From Copromyces sp. CBS 386.78 (taxonomy: Eukaryota > Ascomycota > Sordariomycetes > Sordariales > Sordariaceae): a stretch of 64,000 nucleotides of DNA. The stretch lies in assembly GCA_030685235.1 (NCBI GenBank), contig MU839216.1, positions 1 through 64,000 of the forward strand. The letters run 5' to 3'. Position 1 is the first letter of the stretch. The number at the start of each line of letters is the position of its first letter. Below, in pieces: positions 43,501 through 57,447 of the stretch. A program made the position numbers and the translations under genes. The notes under the pieces were generated by a model, which did no database searches, was not told the DNA's origin, and saw only the letters and a list, made by a program, of their open reading frames with translations.

Positions 43501-46500
43501 TTTCGAGGTACTTTTTGTGTACCAGGAGACACTCGACAACTTGACTGGAAGGGATGCGGATACAGGCGGAAAGGAAAAGGTTGTGGAGCTGGAACAAGGA
43601 CGGGACTGGCTCGAGACGAAACTTCTCGTCGAAGTCGAGCCTCAACAGGATGGGTACCATCTGGCGCTCACGTACCACACTGATGCGTTTACGGAGGCGC
43701 AAATGGCCGTCTTGGGGGAGCAGTTGAGCGTTCTTGTTCAGGCTATGCTCGACAGCTTCGACACGGAAGTATCTTCTCTCAAGAGGGTCTTCCCAAGGAA
43801 CTTGTTGTCAGTCTACAACGAACGGCCAAAGACGCTTGAAGGCGTGCCGGATTTGGCAAAGGCTGTTGAGGCGGCTGTTGAGAGAAACCCTGATCAGGAG
43901 GCACTTTGCTTTGCTGAACGGATTTGGGAAGATGGTACCGTGGAAGCGAAGAGCGCAAGCTATCGGGAGCTGAATGCCATGGCCAACAAAATTGCCTGGT
44001 TGCTGAAAAGTCAAGGGGTGAAGGAGGGAGACATGGTGGCGATTGTTATGGAGAAGTCGGTGCTTCTTTATGCGGGGATACTGGCTATTCTTAAGGCTGA
44101 GTGCGCGTATCTGCCTTTGCTGCCCAGTACGCCGGTGGAAAGGGTCAAAACCGTCTTTGGGCAGGCTGGTGTTGGGCATTGTCTGGTTGATTCCGATTCC
44201 AAGGTGGAGCTCAAGGAGATTGGACAGGTAGAGTTCGTTGACCTCGAGGCTGCTGAGCTGGACGGTTTCTCCGACGAAAACTTGGACACTCCAGTTGATC
44301 CCTCCCGCATCGCATACATCATCTACACCTCTGGCTCCACCGGCGTACCCAAAGGCGTCTGCGTCACTCAACTCAACATCGTCAGCAACTTGGATGTCTT
44401 ATCTCGGATCTACCCATGCACCCCCGGCACATCCCGACTCCTTCAGTCCTGCTCTCAGGCCTTCGACGTCTCAGTCTTCGAGATCCTCTTCGCCTGGACC
44501 CAATCCATGACCCTCTGCTCCGGCACCAACGACATACTCTTTGCCGACCTCGAGCGCTCCATCCGTTCACTTGGAATCACCCACCTCTCCATGACGCCCA
44601 CCGTCGCCTCGCTCGTCTCGCCCGAAAACGTCCCAAAGGTGGAATTTTTGGTGACGGCGGGAGAACCCATGACCCCCGCGGTAGCAAGCAAGTGGCACAA
44701 ACAGTTATGGCAAGGTTACGGACCTTCCGAGACTACCAATATCTGCTCCGTCAAGAGGATGGTTATCCCTCCCCGTCATAGGATCCGACATTTGGGATTT
44801 ACGTTTCCCAACACCAGCGCGTTTGTGGTGTACCCTGATACCGATACCGAATCCGGTAAACTCGAGCTGGTTCCCGTAGGAGGGTTCGGCGAGCTTTGTT
44901 TCGGTGGAGATCAGGTCGTCAAGGGCTACCTGGGACAGGATGAGCTGACGAGCGAAAAGTTTGTGGTGCACGAGGAGTGGGGAAGGGTGTATAGGAGTGG
45001 TGATTTGGGTAGGATGTTGGCTGATGGTAGTTTGGTGATTTGGGGAAGGGCGGATGAGCAGGTTAAGCTCAGAGGGCAGAGGGTGGAGTTGGGTGAGGTT
45101 AATGCTGCTGTGCAGGCGGCTGCCGAGGTAGGTGCTGGACATAAGTCGGCGGAGAAAGCGGCTGGCGTGGAGGAAGAAAAGGCGGTCGAGTGCGCGACGT
45201 TGTTCTTCAAGTCGACGAAAGGAGCAGCTTCTTCCACTGGCTCAGGGCAAGGGCAAATTGTCAGCTTTTTCGTCCCTGGTACCCATGGCCGCCACGAAAC
45301 AACATTCCAGATCCTCCAACTCGACCATGTCCTCAAAAGCAAGATCCGCTCCATCTTCCAATCCGTCGAGGCACGGGTACCAAGCTACATGATCCCCTCG
45401 TTCATCATCCCTCTCTCCAAGCTTCCCATCACAGCATCGGGCAAACTCGACCGCCGCCTGCTCGAAGAGAGCTTCACCTCTTTAACCCAGGAGTACCTCG
45501 CCTCCGCTAGTCCTTCCATTGGCTCTGGCTCCAGCGACAAGGATGATGATGGTGATGACAGCGGGGAGTGGTCAGAAACCGAGAGCAAGGTCGCAGAAAT
45601 TGTTTGCCGCATCTTTGCGGTTGACAGGAGTAGTGTGCAACGATGGACGCCCCTCACGGCTTTTGGGCTCGACTCCATTTCTGCTATTGAGCTTTCCAAG
45701 CAGCTTGCGGCAAATCTTGGTGGTAAGCGTCTTGCTATTTCGGCGATCCTCCGAAATGCTACTGTTGCGAGAATCGCGTTGGCCATGTCCGAGTCAATCT
45801 CTACCGGGTCCGCGGTAATGACACCAGCAGAAGGGGGAGCGGAAGCGGATGCGGAGAAGGAGAAGATCTTGGAGCCGTTGGTTCCTGAAGAGCTTGCACT
45901 GGCTGTTATGAAGCAGTTCGCAGAGAATGGAAAGAAGGTAGAAAAGGTGTTGCCTTGTACACCGCTCCAGGAGGGCATGCTTGCTGCGTCTGTTGGGCGC
46001 GGACGCGGGGCGTACGTGAACAAGATGCTGCTGAAGCTCGGAGCTGTTTGTGATGTGGAACCGTTGAGAAGGTCATGGGCGAAGGCTTGTCAGAGGCAGG
46101 GAATTCTGAGAACGGCTTTTGTGTCCACCGAGGACTCGGAGCGGCCGGTGATTCAGGTTGTGTTGGAGGCTGGCAGTTGCGACGTGCCATGGTTGGAGTT
46201 TGATGTTTCTTCATCTGACGACTTGGATGAGGTCATTGAGAAGCATGTTTCGACACTGTCTGAACCGGTCGACTCCTTTGAACCGCCTATTTCGCTTGCG
46301 ATTATTAGAGGGAGCGGTGGAGATAACAAGTTCTTGTCGTTCATCTGCCACCATGCTCTCTACGACGGCGTGGCTATTCAGCGCTTGCTCTTTGAAGTGG
46401 AACAACTCCTTGTCGGCAATGGCAGTGAGCTACCTCCAGCGCCAGAATATGAGCCCTTCCTCCGCGAGAGCCTGGCGCTGGCGCGGGCACCGGAGACCCA

Positions 46501-49500
46501 GACGTTTTGGAAGGAGCAGCTTAGCGGGTTGCGTCCCCGTTTACTAACCAAATCATTCCGCTTCTCCTCCTCCAGCGGCAGCCCAGCTGACTCGCCAGAC
46601 CCAGCACCGACAATACTAACAAACCCCATCCCCATCCCCCTCAGCCACATCCTCGCCAAGACCAAACACTCTGGCATCTCACTGCTCTCCCTCGTTCAAG
46701 CCTCGTGGGCCACCGTCTTATCAGTCCTCCTAAGAACCGAAGACATATGCTTCGGCAACGTCCTCAGCGGTCGAACTCTACCAATCGAAAGGATTGATGA
46801 GCTTGTCGCGCCATGCTTTAATACTGTCCCGGTGCGGATGAGGTTGGATGACATGGACCTCCAGGGGTACGGAGGCTCAAGGAATCTTGATTTGGTTAAA
46901 GCTTTTGGACGGCTGGGGGCGAGAATTCTTGAGGGGCCCGGGTTTGTGTCGTTGAGGAAGGTGCAGGGGTTGGTAAAGGGGGGTGAGAAGATGTTTGATA
47001 CACTTTTGTTGTTGCAGCAGGGTGTTGGCGGCTCAGGGTATGGATCGGGAGAGGATTTGGAGGAGAAGAAGGTGTGGGAGGTGGTGAGGGATGAGGGTGG
47101 TATGGATGTAAGTTATCCTTTTCTCTTTAGCTTGGTGACGGTGGCGAAGAGAAAGGGGGTCGCTAACAGATGACTTACCCAGGTTCCGATCGTGGTTGAG
47201 TTCGTGCCTGACTCGAACAAGGATGAGCTGCTGGTGAATTTGCACCTGGAGGGGTAAGTCGTCACTTATGCCCATGACTGCAGAGGGGGAGAAGCATGCT
47301 GACACTCAAACAGTGGCCAGTTCTCCAAGGTGTTCGCCGACCTAATTCTCCATCTCCTCTTCACCACCCTCGACAACTTCCTGCAGTATCCCGCCTCGCA
47401 CGTCTGGCGATTCGACACCCTTCCCGCAAGTCTCAAAGAGAAGCTTATTCAGTTGCCATTCGATGACACAGAAGCATCAAGCACCTCATCCTCCAACGGT
47501 GTCCAAGCAAGCGATGCTGAGGAGGAGTGGTCCGATCTTGAGACCCGTATCCGCAACGTTCTCACCTCGCTCATGGCCAACAAGGACCGTCGCATTGGAA
47601 GGCAGACAACCATCTACCAACTCGGCCTAGACAGCATCTCCGCTGTGCAAATCGCCTCGATGCTGCGGAGGGAACTAGGCCAGGAAGGGCTGAAGGTCAA
47701 CGCAAGCCATGTCATTGCGCATCCCAGCTGTGCTGGGCTGGCTGCCTTCCTTGAGAGTCAGAAGGGTAACAATAAGGCCGCTGCTACCGAGCCCAAGACC
47801 TTTACGTATGACATTGCAAAGTTCCAGGAAGAGGTCGAGTCCCAGCTTGAACCGCAGCTTGCGTCCCAGAGCGTGGAGAGGCTTCTGCCTTGTACCCCGT
47901 TGCAAAGCGGAATGTGGATGCAGTTTGTGCGGTCTGCCCAGGGCGGCGGGAGGGATTACCTCAACTTTCTGGAGTACCACATTGATAAGTCCAAGGGTGT
48001 TGGGCTGCAAGACCTGGAGAAGGGGTGGGATATGCTCTTTTTGGCTCAACCCATTCTTCGCACCGGCTTTGTGGCTGTGGAGCATGATGACAGCGCTTTC
48101 GCGATGGTTCAATACCATCCTGAAGCTGTCAAGAAGCCAATTATTGCAGCCAAGGGACATCCTTTTGAGGTTGAGATGTGGCGGGGTGATCTCGCTAGCG
48201 GCATCCTGGGTGGAAAGCAGCGCGTGCCGTGGGGTGTTGCTCTCATCGAGCGCGATGATGGGTTGACGATGCACGTTGGCATGCACCACGTTCTTTACGA
48301 TGCGCATTCTCTGCAGGTCCTCATGGCGGAACTGACAAATGCTATCTCCGCTGGCGAGCCCTTGATCCCTCTCAAGTCGACTGAAACGGAAACCGCCGTG
48401 GTCGATATCCTGACACAGATCGAGACTTCCCGCGAGACAGCAGAGAAGTTCTGGAAGGAACAGGCAGAGAAGACGGTCATCAACAGTTTCCCAGTGATGA
48501 CGCCTTTGAAGGAGCCGGCGAGGCACATGCAGGTTGAAAGACTTCAGGGAGGAGGCATGTCGCTGCCTGAACTAGAGACAGCCGCGGCCGAGTCTGGGTA
48601 CAGTTTGCAAGTCCTCATCCAGGCTTCTTGGGCGAGGGTGCTGTCAGCTTACTTGGGTGAAGTGTCAGTGACGTTTGGTGTTGTCCTCTCTGGAAGAAAC
48701 ACGGAAGCGACGAGGGATGCGATCTTCCCTTGTATCACCACGTTGCCGGTCATCGCTGCCAACGTCGCGAGCAACAATAGGGACATGTTGGAGGGCATGA
48801 TGAAATATAATGCCGAGCTGTACAAGCAGCAACATCAGCCGTTGGCAAAGATTCAGCAGTGGCTTGGAAGGCCGGATACGAGATTGTTTGATACCTTGGT
48901 TGTTTATCAGAAGTTTTCGTCTGCTGATGCTGCTGCTGCTGGAACTGGAAATAACGCGCCGTGGACGTTGGTGGAAGATGCCGCGACAATCGATTACCCC
49001 GTCTCCATCGAAGTCGAGCCTCAACCCAACGGAGAGATAAAGTACGCCGTTACTTTCTTCGACGACGTCCTCCCTCGTGAGCAAGCTCAGCTTTTGGTGA
49101 AGCAATTCCAAGCGATGGTGGAGTTCCTCGCTCTTCACCCCTCTGCTGACGAGGATGGACTCTTGGAGTTGCGGCCGGAGCTGTTCGCGATCCTTCCTCC
49201 CGAAAAGCCTGTCTTGCCTGTTCCGGATAATATCCAGTTTCTTCACCAGTTTGTTGAGGTCCAAGCTCTCAAGACTCCAGAAAAGACGGCGCTGTTCTTT
49301 GCTGATGGGTTTGATTCCCTTGGCAAGCCAACTGGCAAGGAGTGGAGCTACCGCGAGCTTGATGCCAATGGCAACCGGGTTGCGAATATGTTGTCAGAGC
49401 ATGTCAAGGTTGGTGACATTGTGGCGGTCTACTTTGACAAGTGCCCGGAGGCGCTCTTTGCGATTTTGGGTGTCTTGAAGGCGGGATGCTCGTTTGTGGC

Positions 49501-52500
49501 ACTGGATCCTGGAGCGCCTGAGGCGAGGAAAGAGTTTATTGTTAAGGATTCGGGGGCTACTGCTTTGTTGACCGGCCTTTCCTTGGTGGACTTCGTTGTC
49601 GAGGTGCCTGTCTTGGGGGTTGATCTCGAGGCCTTGAAGAGCATGTCGGCTGACACGCCCATCTTGGATCGGGAACTGCTCCCGTCTGATGCGGCATACT
49701 GTCTGTACACCTCAGGCACAACCGGCACTCCCAAGGGTTGCGAGATCACGCACGACAACACAGTTCAGTGCATGCTTGCCTTCCAGCACATCTTCATTGG
49801 GCACTGGGAAGACACCTCCCGCTGGCTGCAGTTCGCGTCCTTGCACTTCGACGTCTCGGTCCTTGAACAGTACTGGTCTTGGTCCGTGGGTATCACCCTC
49901 GTTGGCGCGCCCAAGGATCTTATCCTTGAAGATCTTGCCGGAACCATTTCAAGGTTGGACATCACGCACATTGACCTCACTCCTTCCCTGGCAAGGTTGT
50001 TGCATCCTGATGACGTCCCGAGTCTCTGCAGGGGCGTGTTCATCACCGGCGGAGAGAGTCTCAAGCAAGAGATCTTGGATGTGTGGGGTGACAAGGCGGT
50101 TATTTATAACTTTTACGGGCCGACGGAGGCGACGATTGGCGTGACGGTGTACCCTAGGGTTCCCCGGAACGGAAGGGCCAGCAATATCGGGCGGCAGTTC
50201 ATCAATGTCGGTTCGTACGTGCTCAAGCCGGGGACGGACAGACCTGTCCTCCGCGGTGCTGTTGGCGAGCTGTGCGTCTCTGGTAAACTGGTCGGCAAGG
50301 GGTATTTGGGCAGGCAAGATTTGACCAAGGAGAGGTTCCCTATTTTGGTGGTACAAGGGAAAGAGGAGAAGGTGTACCGCACTGGTGACCTGGTACGCGT
50401 TTTGCACGATGATTGCTTCGACTTCCTTGGGAGAGCGGATGATCAGGTTAAGCTGAGAGGACAGAGGTTGGAGATTGGAGAGATTAATCACTCGATTAAG
50501 ACCGGGGTGGAACAAGTGCAGGATGTAGCGACGGTGGTTATTCGCAATGAAAAAGCCGGGAAAGATTTCTTGGTGGCTTTCGTGACGACTGCCGTCAGAA
50601 CAAGGGCGGTGGTGGAGCAGCAGAAGTTGGAGGTGATCAAAGACGAAGATGGAAACCACACTGCTGAACTGGTTCACAAAGTCCGACAAGCCTGTAGAGC
50701 GAAGCTCCCTGGGTACATGGTCCCGACTTATGTCGTTCGGTTGCCGTATATCCCACTTAGCGCCAACAACAAGGCGGAGATCAAGGAGTTGAAGCGTCTT
50801 TTCTCCTCGTTGACTCAGGAAGAGCTGGTCAGTCTATCGCCATCTGCGTCGAGCGCGTCCGACAGCTTGACATCCACCGGCCAAAAGGTCGCGACTGTGC
50901 TGTCCGAGATGCTGGCTATCGATGCCAGCGTCGTAACACCCTCTACCTCCATCTTCGAGTTGGGTCTCGACTCCATCTCTGCCCTCCGCCTCAGTCGCGC
51001 GCTTAAGCGATCTGGTTTTGCTCAAGCCTCTGCTTCACTGATCCTCAGTCACCCGCTCATTGCCGACTTGTCACACGCTCTAGACACCGCCAAGGCGCAG
51101 TCTAACACCGCTCAAGTTGCGGCGGCAAAACAACTCGTTCAAGCATGCCAGCATCGTCATTTGCCACATGTGTGTAAAGAGCTGGGCGTCAACAGGGAGG
51201 AAGTGGAGTACGTGGCTCCTTGCACGGGCTTGCAAGCTGGTATGATTGCCAGAAGAGACAACTACTATAATCTCTTTTGGCTTGAGTTGGCAGAGGAAGT
51301 TGACGCCGCTAGGTTGGAAAGAGCATGGAATGATGTGGTGGAGGAGTACCCGATCCTCAGGACCAAATTCGTGCAGACCACTGAGGGGTTTGTGCAGGTT
51401 GCTTTGAAGCCAAAGCCAACGAGCATAGTAGCATTAGTGCCTTGGGAGGAGAAACAGCTTTGGGAGGACGGTGGTCCGAATTTGGAGCTCACCTCATCGG
51501 AAGTTATCAGTGAGAAAAGGAGGAGGTGGGAGTGGGGAAATGCCGACGAGGTCATCAAACACACGATTGAGCTCCAGCTGATGAAGATCACCAAGGCCGA
51601 TTTGTCGAGCGAAACGAGGTATTTGGTGTTGCACATCTTCCACGGCGTGTACGATGCCAATAGCTTGGAGATGATACTGCAGAAGGTGGCTGCTGCGTAT
51701 CATGGTGGCGAGTCGACTGGTCGGGGTGAAGATGAGGGTGGGAAGGAGCCATCGTTCCTTGAAGCGCTCTATCACGGTCCTCTCCAGTCTTTCGCACACT
51801 CCAAATCGTTCTGGCTTTCACACCTTAAGAACGCCAGGCCCGAGCCGAGCTTTGTCGTTCCCGAGGACGCCAGTACCCAGGTGTGGAGTCGCGAGAGAAC
51901 TATCTCCTTGACTCTCCAACACTTAACCAAAACTCTGGGAGTAACCAACCACTCCATCCTGCAAGCCGCTTGGGTCGCCGCCTTGGCCAGACAGTTCAAC
52001 GTCAGGAACCCAACGATCGGAGTAATCGTTTCCGGACGGGCTATCGAGCTTGAAGGTGCCGAGCGCGTCGTTGGACCACTTTTCAATACGCTGCCGTTCC
52101 ATGCTTCCCTCGGCAATGGACGAGGAGGATCTGGAGGAGTCAAGTATAAGAATCTAGTAAAGAGTTGCCACGAGTGGAATTCCAAGGTGGTAGAATGGCA
52201 ACATGTACCGCTGAGGGAAATCCAGAAGTGGTGTGGAAAGTCCGGGAAGGGGACCGTGAAGGGCTTGTTTGAGGTTTTGTTCTCGTTCCAGCAGGAGGAG
52301 GCTCGGAAGCCCCAGGACGGGGGAGTGGGTAAATTTGAGGCAGAGGAGAAGCAAAAGGAGTTGTGGACGGTCTTGGAAACCCATGAGGCTGATATGGACG
52401 CTGATTATCCTCTGGCGCTTGAGGCGACTTTGACGAGCGATGGGGAGGTGAGGTTGTTGATTGTTGCGCAGGAGATGGCAAGGGATGTGGTGGATGGGCT

Positions 52501-55500
52501 GATGGACGGGTTGGTGGATATTTTGAAGGAGATGGGAGAGGATCAGGAGGGGGTGCGACTGGTTGTGGGTGGTGATGGGGTTGATGAAGTCATGGAACAG
52601 GAAGAATCTGGGCAGAGGGACAACGACGTGGAGGACGCCAAGGAAAGGACATGGAGGGGAGATTCGGAGTTTGTCTGGACTGAGGAGGCCAAGACGATTC
52701 GCGAGCAGATTGCTACCCTGGCGGAGGTGGCTGTTGATACCGTCACCGAGACGACATCAATCCTGGAGCTGGGTCTGGACAGTATCGACACCATCAAGCT
52801 TTCTGCACGGTTGAGAGAGCTGGGCGTCAGCATCAAGCCGAGCGAGTTGATGAAGGGACAGACGATCGAGGGACTGGTTTCTTACTTGAAGGAGCAGAAG
52901 CTTGCGAATGACAAGCTACTGGCGGAGAACTCGCCAAACTCGTGGGACAAAGCAGCCCACAAGATGCGCGAGGAACATTCGGACGCCCAAGCAATCCTTC
53001 CTGCCACACCCCTTCAAGATGGCATGGTCGCCGAGATGATGCACTCGGACTTCCAGCTCTACTTCAACCACGATATCATGGAGGTTGAACCACACGTCGA
53101 CATGACCAAGCTCAAGAGAGCATGGCAGATGGTGATTGCCGCCTCCCCGATTTTGCGGACGTCCTTCTCCTTGGTGGATGATCCCACGCTGGATTTCGCT
53201 TATTTCCAGGTTGTCCACCATGGACTTTCCAACGAAGCCATCCAAGAAACGGAAATCGAAAGCGAAAAATATCTTTCCAACATCACCAAGTCCGCTACGA
53301 CCCGCGCTCGAAAAGCGGGTGGTGATTCCGGCCTATTCCAGCTGACATTCGCAACACTGGGTGACAGGAGATTCGTAGTTCTCTCGATCGCTCACGCCCT
53401 CTACGACGGATGGTCCCTCGCCCTCCTCCACCATGATGTCCAAGCCGCTTATGAGGGCCGGTACGAGGTCCGCCCCTGCTACCAGGAATACCTCGAGGAA
53501 ATCATCCGTTCAGGCGATGACCGATCGGCCTCTTTCTGGTCTGGATACCTGGCAGGCGCGAAACCGACGTTTTACCCCCAACATTCCCCTCATCACATGC
53601 AGTCATCAGTTCAGGTCGTCTACCGACATGAAACCGTCTCCCACATTGACTTGGCCAAGATCAGGTCCTTCACCAAACAACACGCCATTACTCTTCAAAC
53701 GCTCGGCCAAGCCTGCCATGCTGCTGTTTTGGCAACCGCCACGCGCAGTCTGGACGTCATATTTGGCGTGGTCCTCTCCGGCCGCGCTGGCTCGGAGGAG
53801 GCTGAACGGCTCATGTTCCCTACTATGAACACGGTGGCGGTCAGGAGCGTGTTGCATGGAGATGTAAGCGGGTGGCTGAGGTACATGCAAAGTGTTGCCA
53901 ACGATATTGGTGGGAGGGAACATTTCCCGTTGAGGAAGATGCAGCGTCTCGTAGAGGGCGGCGGACAGCTTTTCAATACGCTGTTTGTTATGCAAAGAGG
54001 TGTGCCTGGTGGGAGCACCGCTGAGATTGGTGAAGTGCTGGTGAAGTCAGTAGGTGGAAGTTCGGCGGTTGAGTACCCTGTTTGTGTGGAGATGGAGGTT
54101 GTTGCTGGCGCTGGGGCTGATGAAGGCGACATGGAGAAGTTGGTTTGGAGGACAGCGTGTGATTCGAGGTTTGTTGATGGTGAGATGGGAGCTAATAAGT
54201 TGGGGGAGAGTTTGGATAAGGTGTTGAGGTATTTGGTTGAGAGTACAGATGAGGAGAAGAACGTGTTGGAGTTCGTCGAGGGGGGCAAGATGAGTATTTG
54301 TGGGTTGGACGGTTTTAGTCCGGCGACTAGTGATGATACTGTCCTGGTTGAAGACGGGGATCTGGTGGACGATGCAAACACTGTTGGAGAGTGGTCGGAT
54401 CTGGAAGAGAAAATCCGGTCTGTACTGGCAGAGGTGGCTGGCCTCGAGGTTTCGGAGGTCCAGAAGGGCAACAACATCTATCATCTTGGTCTGGACTCCA
54501 TCTCCGCCATCAAGGTCGTTTCTCTCCTGCGGAAACAGGGGGTCTCCATCCCGCTGCGTCGGCTGTTGAAGGCCAAGAGTATCTCCGCCATGGCTCAGGC
54601 TGTTACCGTTGCCGAAGAGCAGCCCGTTACGGTCTCGACTGAATCCCCGGCTCCGAACGACAACAGCGACAGTACCGCCATCAAGGAAACCTCTCTCCAT
54701 ATGCACGACATCGACACAACGCACATCACCGCCCTCCTCTCCCAGGCTGGCATCATTCCCTCCTCGGCTGAGCCGATATCCGAAAAAATCGAGGCCATCC
54801 TCCCTGCCACAGCCATGCAAGTCCACATGCTCTCCGTCTGGCAAAACACCCAAGGCGATGTCTTCCACGCGACATTCACTTATCGTCTCACCGGCAACGT
54901 CAGCAAGTCCACCCTCTCGAGCACTTGGAAGTCTCTGGTTGTTGAGTTCCCCATTCTGCGGACCATTTTCTTGGCGAATGATCAGCCAGGGCCGCCAGTG
55001 GTGCAGGTCATTCTCAGACCTGATGCCATTGCTCCTTGGAACTCGGAAGTGGTCGAGGAGGATGATGATCCCAAGCGGTGGTCAAGCCTGTCAACCAAGG
55101 GCCAAGTTGGCTTACGCCAGCCGTTCAACTCCATGGCCGGCCAACAGGCTGACAAGGGGGATTGGATTTTGAACTTTAGGATCCATCACGCTTTGTATGA
55201 TGCGCTGAGCTTGCCAATGATGGTTAACCGGTTCACAGCCTTGTGCGGCGGCGCCAGCGCCAGCATCACTGGGGAGTCGGGTACCTCCTTCAAGACGCTT
55301 GAGGTCTGGAAGGGATATACCACACAGCGGACACAGCAGAGCGCCAAGGCGAAGAAGTTTTGGACGGAATACCTCGCTGGGGCGGAGTCGACACCCATTG
55401 ACCTCACGGCGGCATATGCACCCACAGCGAAGGCAGAAGAAGCACCATCACGGCAATCCACCTGGCTACCAGCCTTGTTGCAACCGTTGGTCGACGGACT

Positions 55501-56306
55501 TTCCCGTCTCCTGTCGCTGTCAGGTACCATGTGGCAATCATGTCCAGCCCCAGCTCCCGAGCAACGCGTCTCGTTCGTCTCCCGCTCCGCCACGGCCGAC
55601 ATTTCCAGGATCAAGAAACTGTGCGCCGCAGCCGGTGTCTCAGTCCAGGCCCTCTTCTTTGCTGCTTACGCACGTTTCGTTTCTGAAACGGCGCAGCAGC
55701 AATGGAGGGACGTGGTCATGGGTGTTTACCTGGCCAACCGCTCTTCCGAGTCCGAGCTATCGGAGATTCCCTACCCGACTTTGTGTCTGGTTCCTCTCCG
55801 AGTGCGTATCCGGGAAAGTAGTGAAAGTCTGCTGGACATGGCCAAGCATATCCAAGAGGACTTGTACAAGATTTCGGATCCGGAGAATATTGGGGTGGGA
55901 CTGTGGGAGATTGAGGAGTGGACGGGGGTGGTGGTGGATGGGTTTGTGAACTTTTTGAGTGTGCCTTTGTCTTCTTCGGACTCCAGCGGTAATGAGGCAG
56001 GGAATGTAAAGATGGAGCTGATGAGCGAGGAGGAGGAGGCCGGAGAGCAGCAGGAGTTTGTGGTGCCTCGGGATATGGAGAATAATGCGGCAAGAAAGGC
56101 TTATCCGGTAAGTTTGACCATGATGTCTGGTTTCGTTTGGACGACGGGCGTATGCTAACGATGTGATACAGAGCGCGATCGATGTGGAAGTTGCCATTGA
56201 CGGCGACGCTGTTACGATGGGCGTGTTTGGGTCGAGAAGGAAGATGGGGCCGGATGGAGCTTGGTTTATTGTCACCAAGATGGTCGAGGCGTTGACGGCC
56301 TTGTGA
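40571..56306 (+). CDS. ferricrocin/ferrichrome-type siderophore nonribosomal peptide synthetase
   Basis: 5178 residues from four exons: 40571-47107, 47183-47253, 47314-56107 and 56172-56306. The cytosolic multimodular enzyme builds a hydroxamate peptide siderophore. Domain order with approximate key residues: A1 (YTSGSTGTPKG, 184), T1 (GMDSLSA, Ser 577), C1 (HHAIYDG, 774), A2 (YTSGSTGVPKG, 1252), T2 (LDSISA, 1702), C2 (HHALYDG, 1926), T3 (2309), C3 (HHVLYDA, 2526), A3 (YTSGTTGTPKG, 3000), T4 (3418), C4 (FHGVYDA, 3643), T5 (4024), C5 (AHALYDG, 4228), T6 (4597), C6 (HHALYDA, 4825). All six C domains keep the second, catalytic His. A3 pocket residues read DVLDIGFIGK by eye, the code I associate with N5-acyl-N5-hydroxyornithine. 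There is no thioesterase; the last C domain would cyclise the product, as in SidC-type synthetases. Terminal T-C repeats allow reuse of A3. Confidence 0.93.
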
Positions 56307-56427
56307 GGGGCATCGGAATCATGTGCTTGTTTTAATATTCTGGTACGGCGTCGGGGGTCATTTGCTTGTAGGAATCGATAGGTAGATTATGTATTACAAT
56401 CTAGGTACGGTACGGTTTGTTTATTGT

Positions 56428-57272
56428 TCATTGTTGCTGTTGCTTGTCCTTTTTCCAAGTCCAATCCGCATCTGTCAATTGTCGTCGCCGCCAAAAGTTA
56501 GCGTACATCCGAGAGACTTGAAAATGGGCCACAAGACATCCACACCATCACCATCACCATCACCATAACCATCACCAGAAAAAGAAAACTCACCAGGATG
56601 CATCTCCGGCACCTCGATATCCCTCCTGCTCTCCCTCTTGGCCCTCCAATCCGCCCCCGGAAACCTGCTGTCCCGCTCATCCAACACCCTCTCCATATCC
56701 GGAAACTGTCTTTCCTCCGTAAAACTCGTCATAAGCTGCGGCTCCCCCAACGGAAGTTTATCCCCCCTATCCACCTGCCAAAGATGATAAATCTTGCCAT
56801 AAAGCGTAACAACCTGCTCCATCTCCGTCCTCTCGGCTTTTTCCCACACACCCTGCGGCACCACCCCCGTCGGCTTGGGCATGATCAACATGCCGCTCTT
56901 GACCTCGAACACGTGCGTGTGCCAGTACCGTTTTTCCGTCTGCGGGAGCGTCTCGTACAGCTTGGGGGTGATCATGTACTCGATACCGAGGATGCGGGCG
57001 CCGGGGTTGGGACTGTCGTAGAGGATGCATTGTCGGACGTCTTCTGTCAAATGCGCGCAGTAGTGGTTTGCTTCGACGATGCGGGTTGGGTCTGAGGCGT
57101 ATACGTGGAAGGCGTTGAGGTGGGCGCAGATGGATTTTATGGGGGAAAAGTCTTGCGAGAGAGAGGCGCCGGTTTCGAGGGTGGAGGAGAGAAGGGATTT
57201 GGGGGAGCCGGGGATGAGAGGGTTGGAGGGGTCGTGGCAGGCGAGGGAGGGGGTGGTGTTGTGTTCTGACAT
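56428..57272 (-). CDS. DUF1264 / oil-body-associated-protein-like protein
   Basis: 240 residues in two exons, 57272-56594 and 56471-56428. The intron (56472-56593, 122 bp; GTGAGT donor, CGCTAAC branch site, GACAG acceptor) holds a CATCAC repeat. Splicing gives the family-like ending HPDADWTWK followed by a short Lys/Gln tail, instead of the Gly/Asp repeat of the unspliced frame. The core shows the DUF1264 pattern: [84 protein letters not shown]. Plant members associate with oil bodies; the fungal function is unknown. It is convergent with the NRPS, 121 bp between the stops, and nothing ties it to siderophores. The start is in a CACCATG context. Confidence 0.82.
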
Positions 57273-57415
57273 GGTGGTGGTGGTTGTTGTCGAGGTAGTG
57301 ATGGAGATGGTTGGTGGTTCAGTTCAAGTTGTGATGTGATCAGCCCATTTGGAAACCTTTGGGAACCTTTGGGAAGGAGTAAAAATGACGGGTTTTGGGT
57401 GCGAAGCGTGGTGTG

Positions 57416-57447
<32 letters not shown>

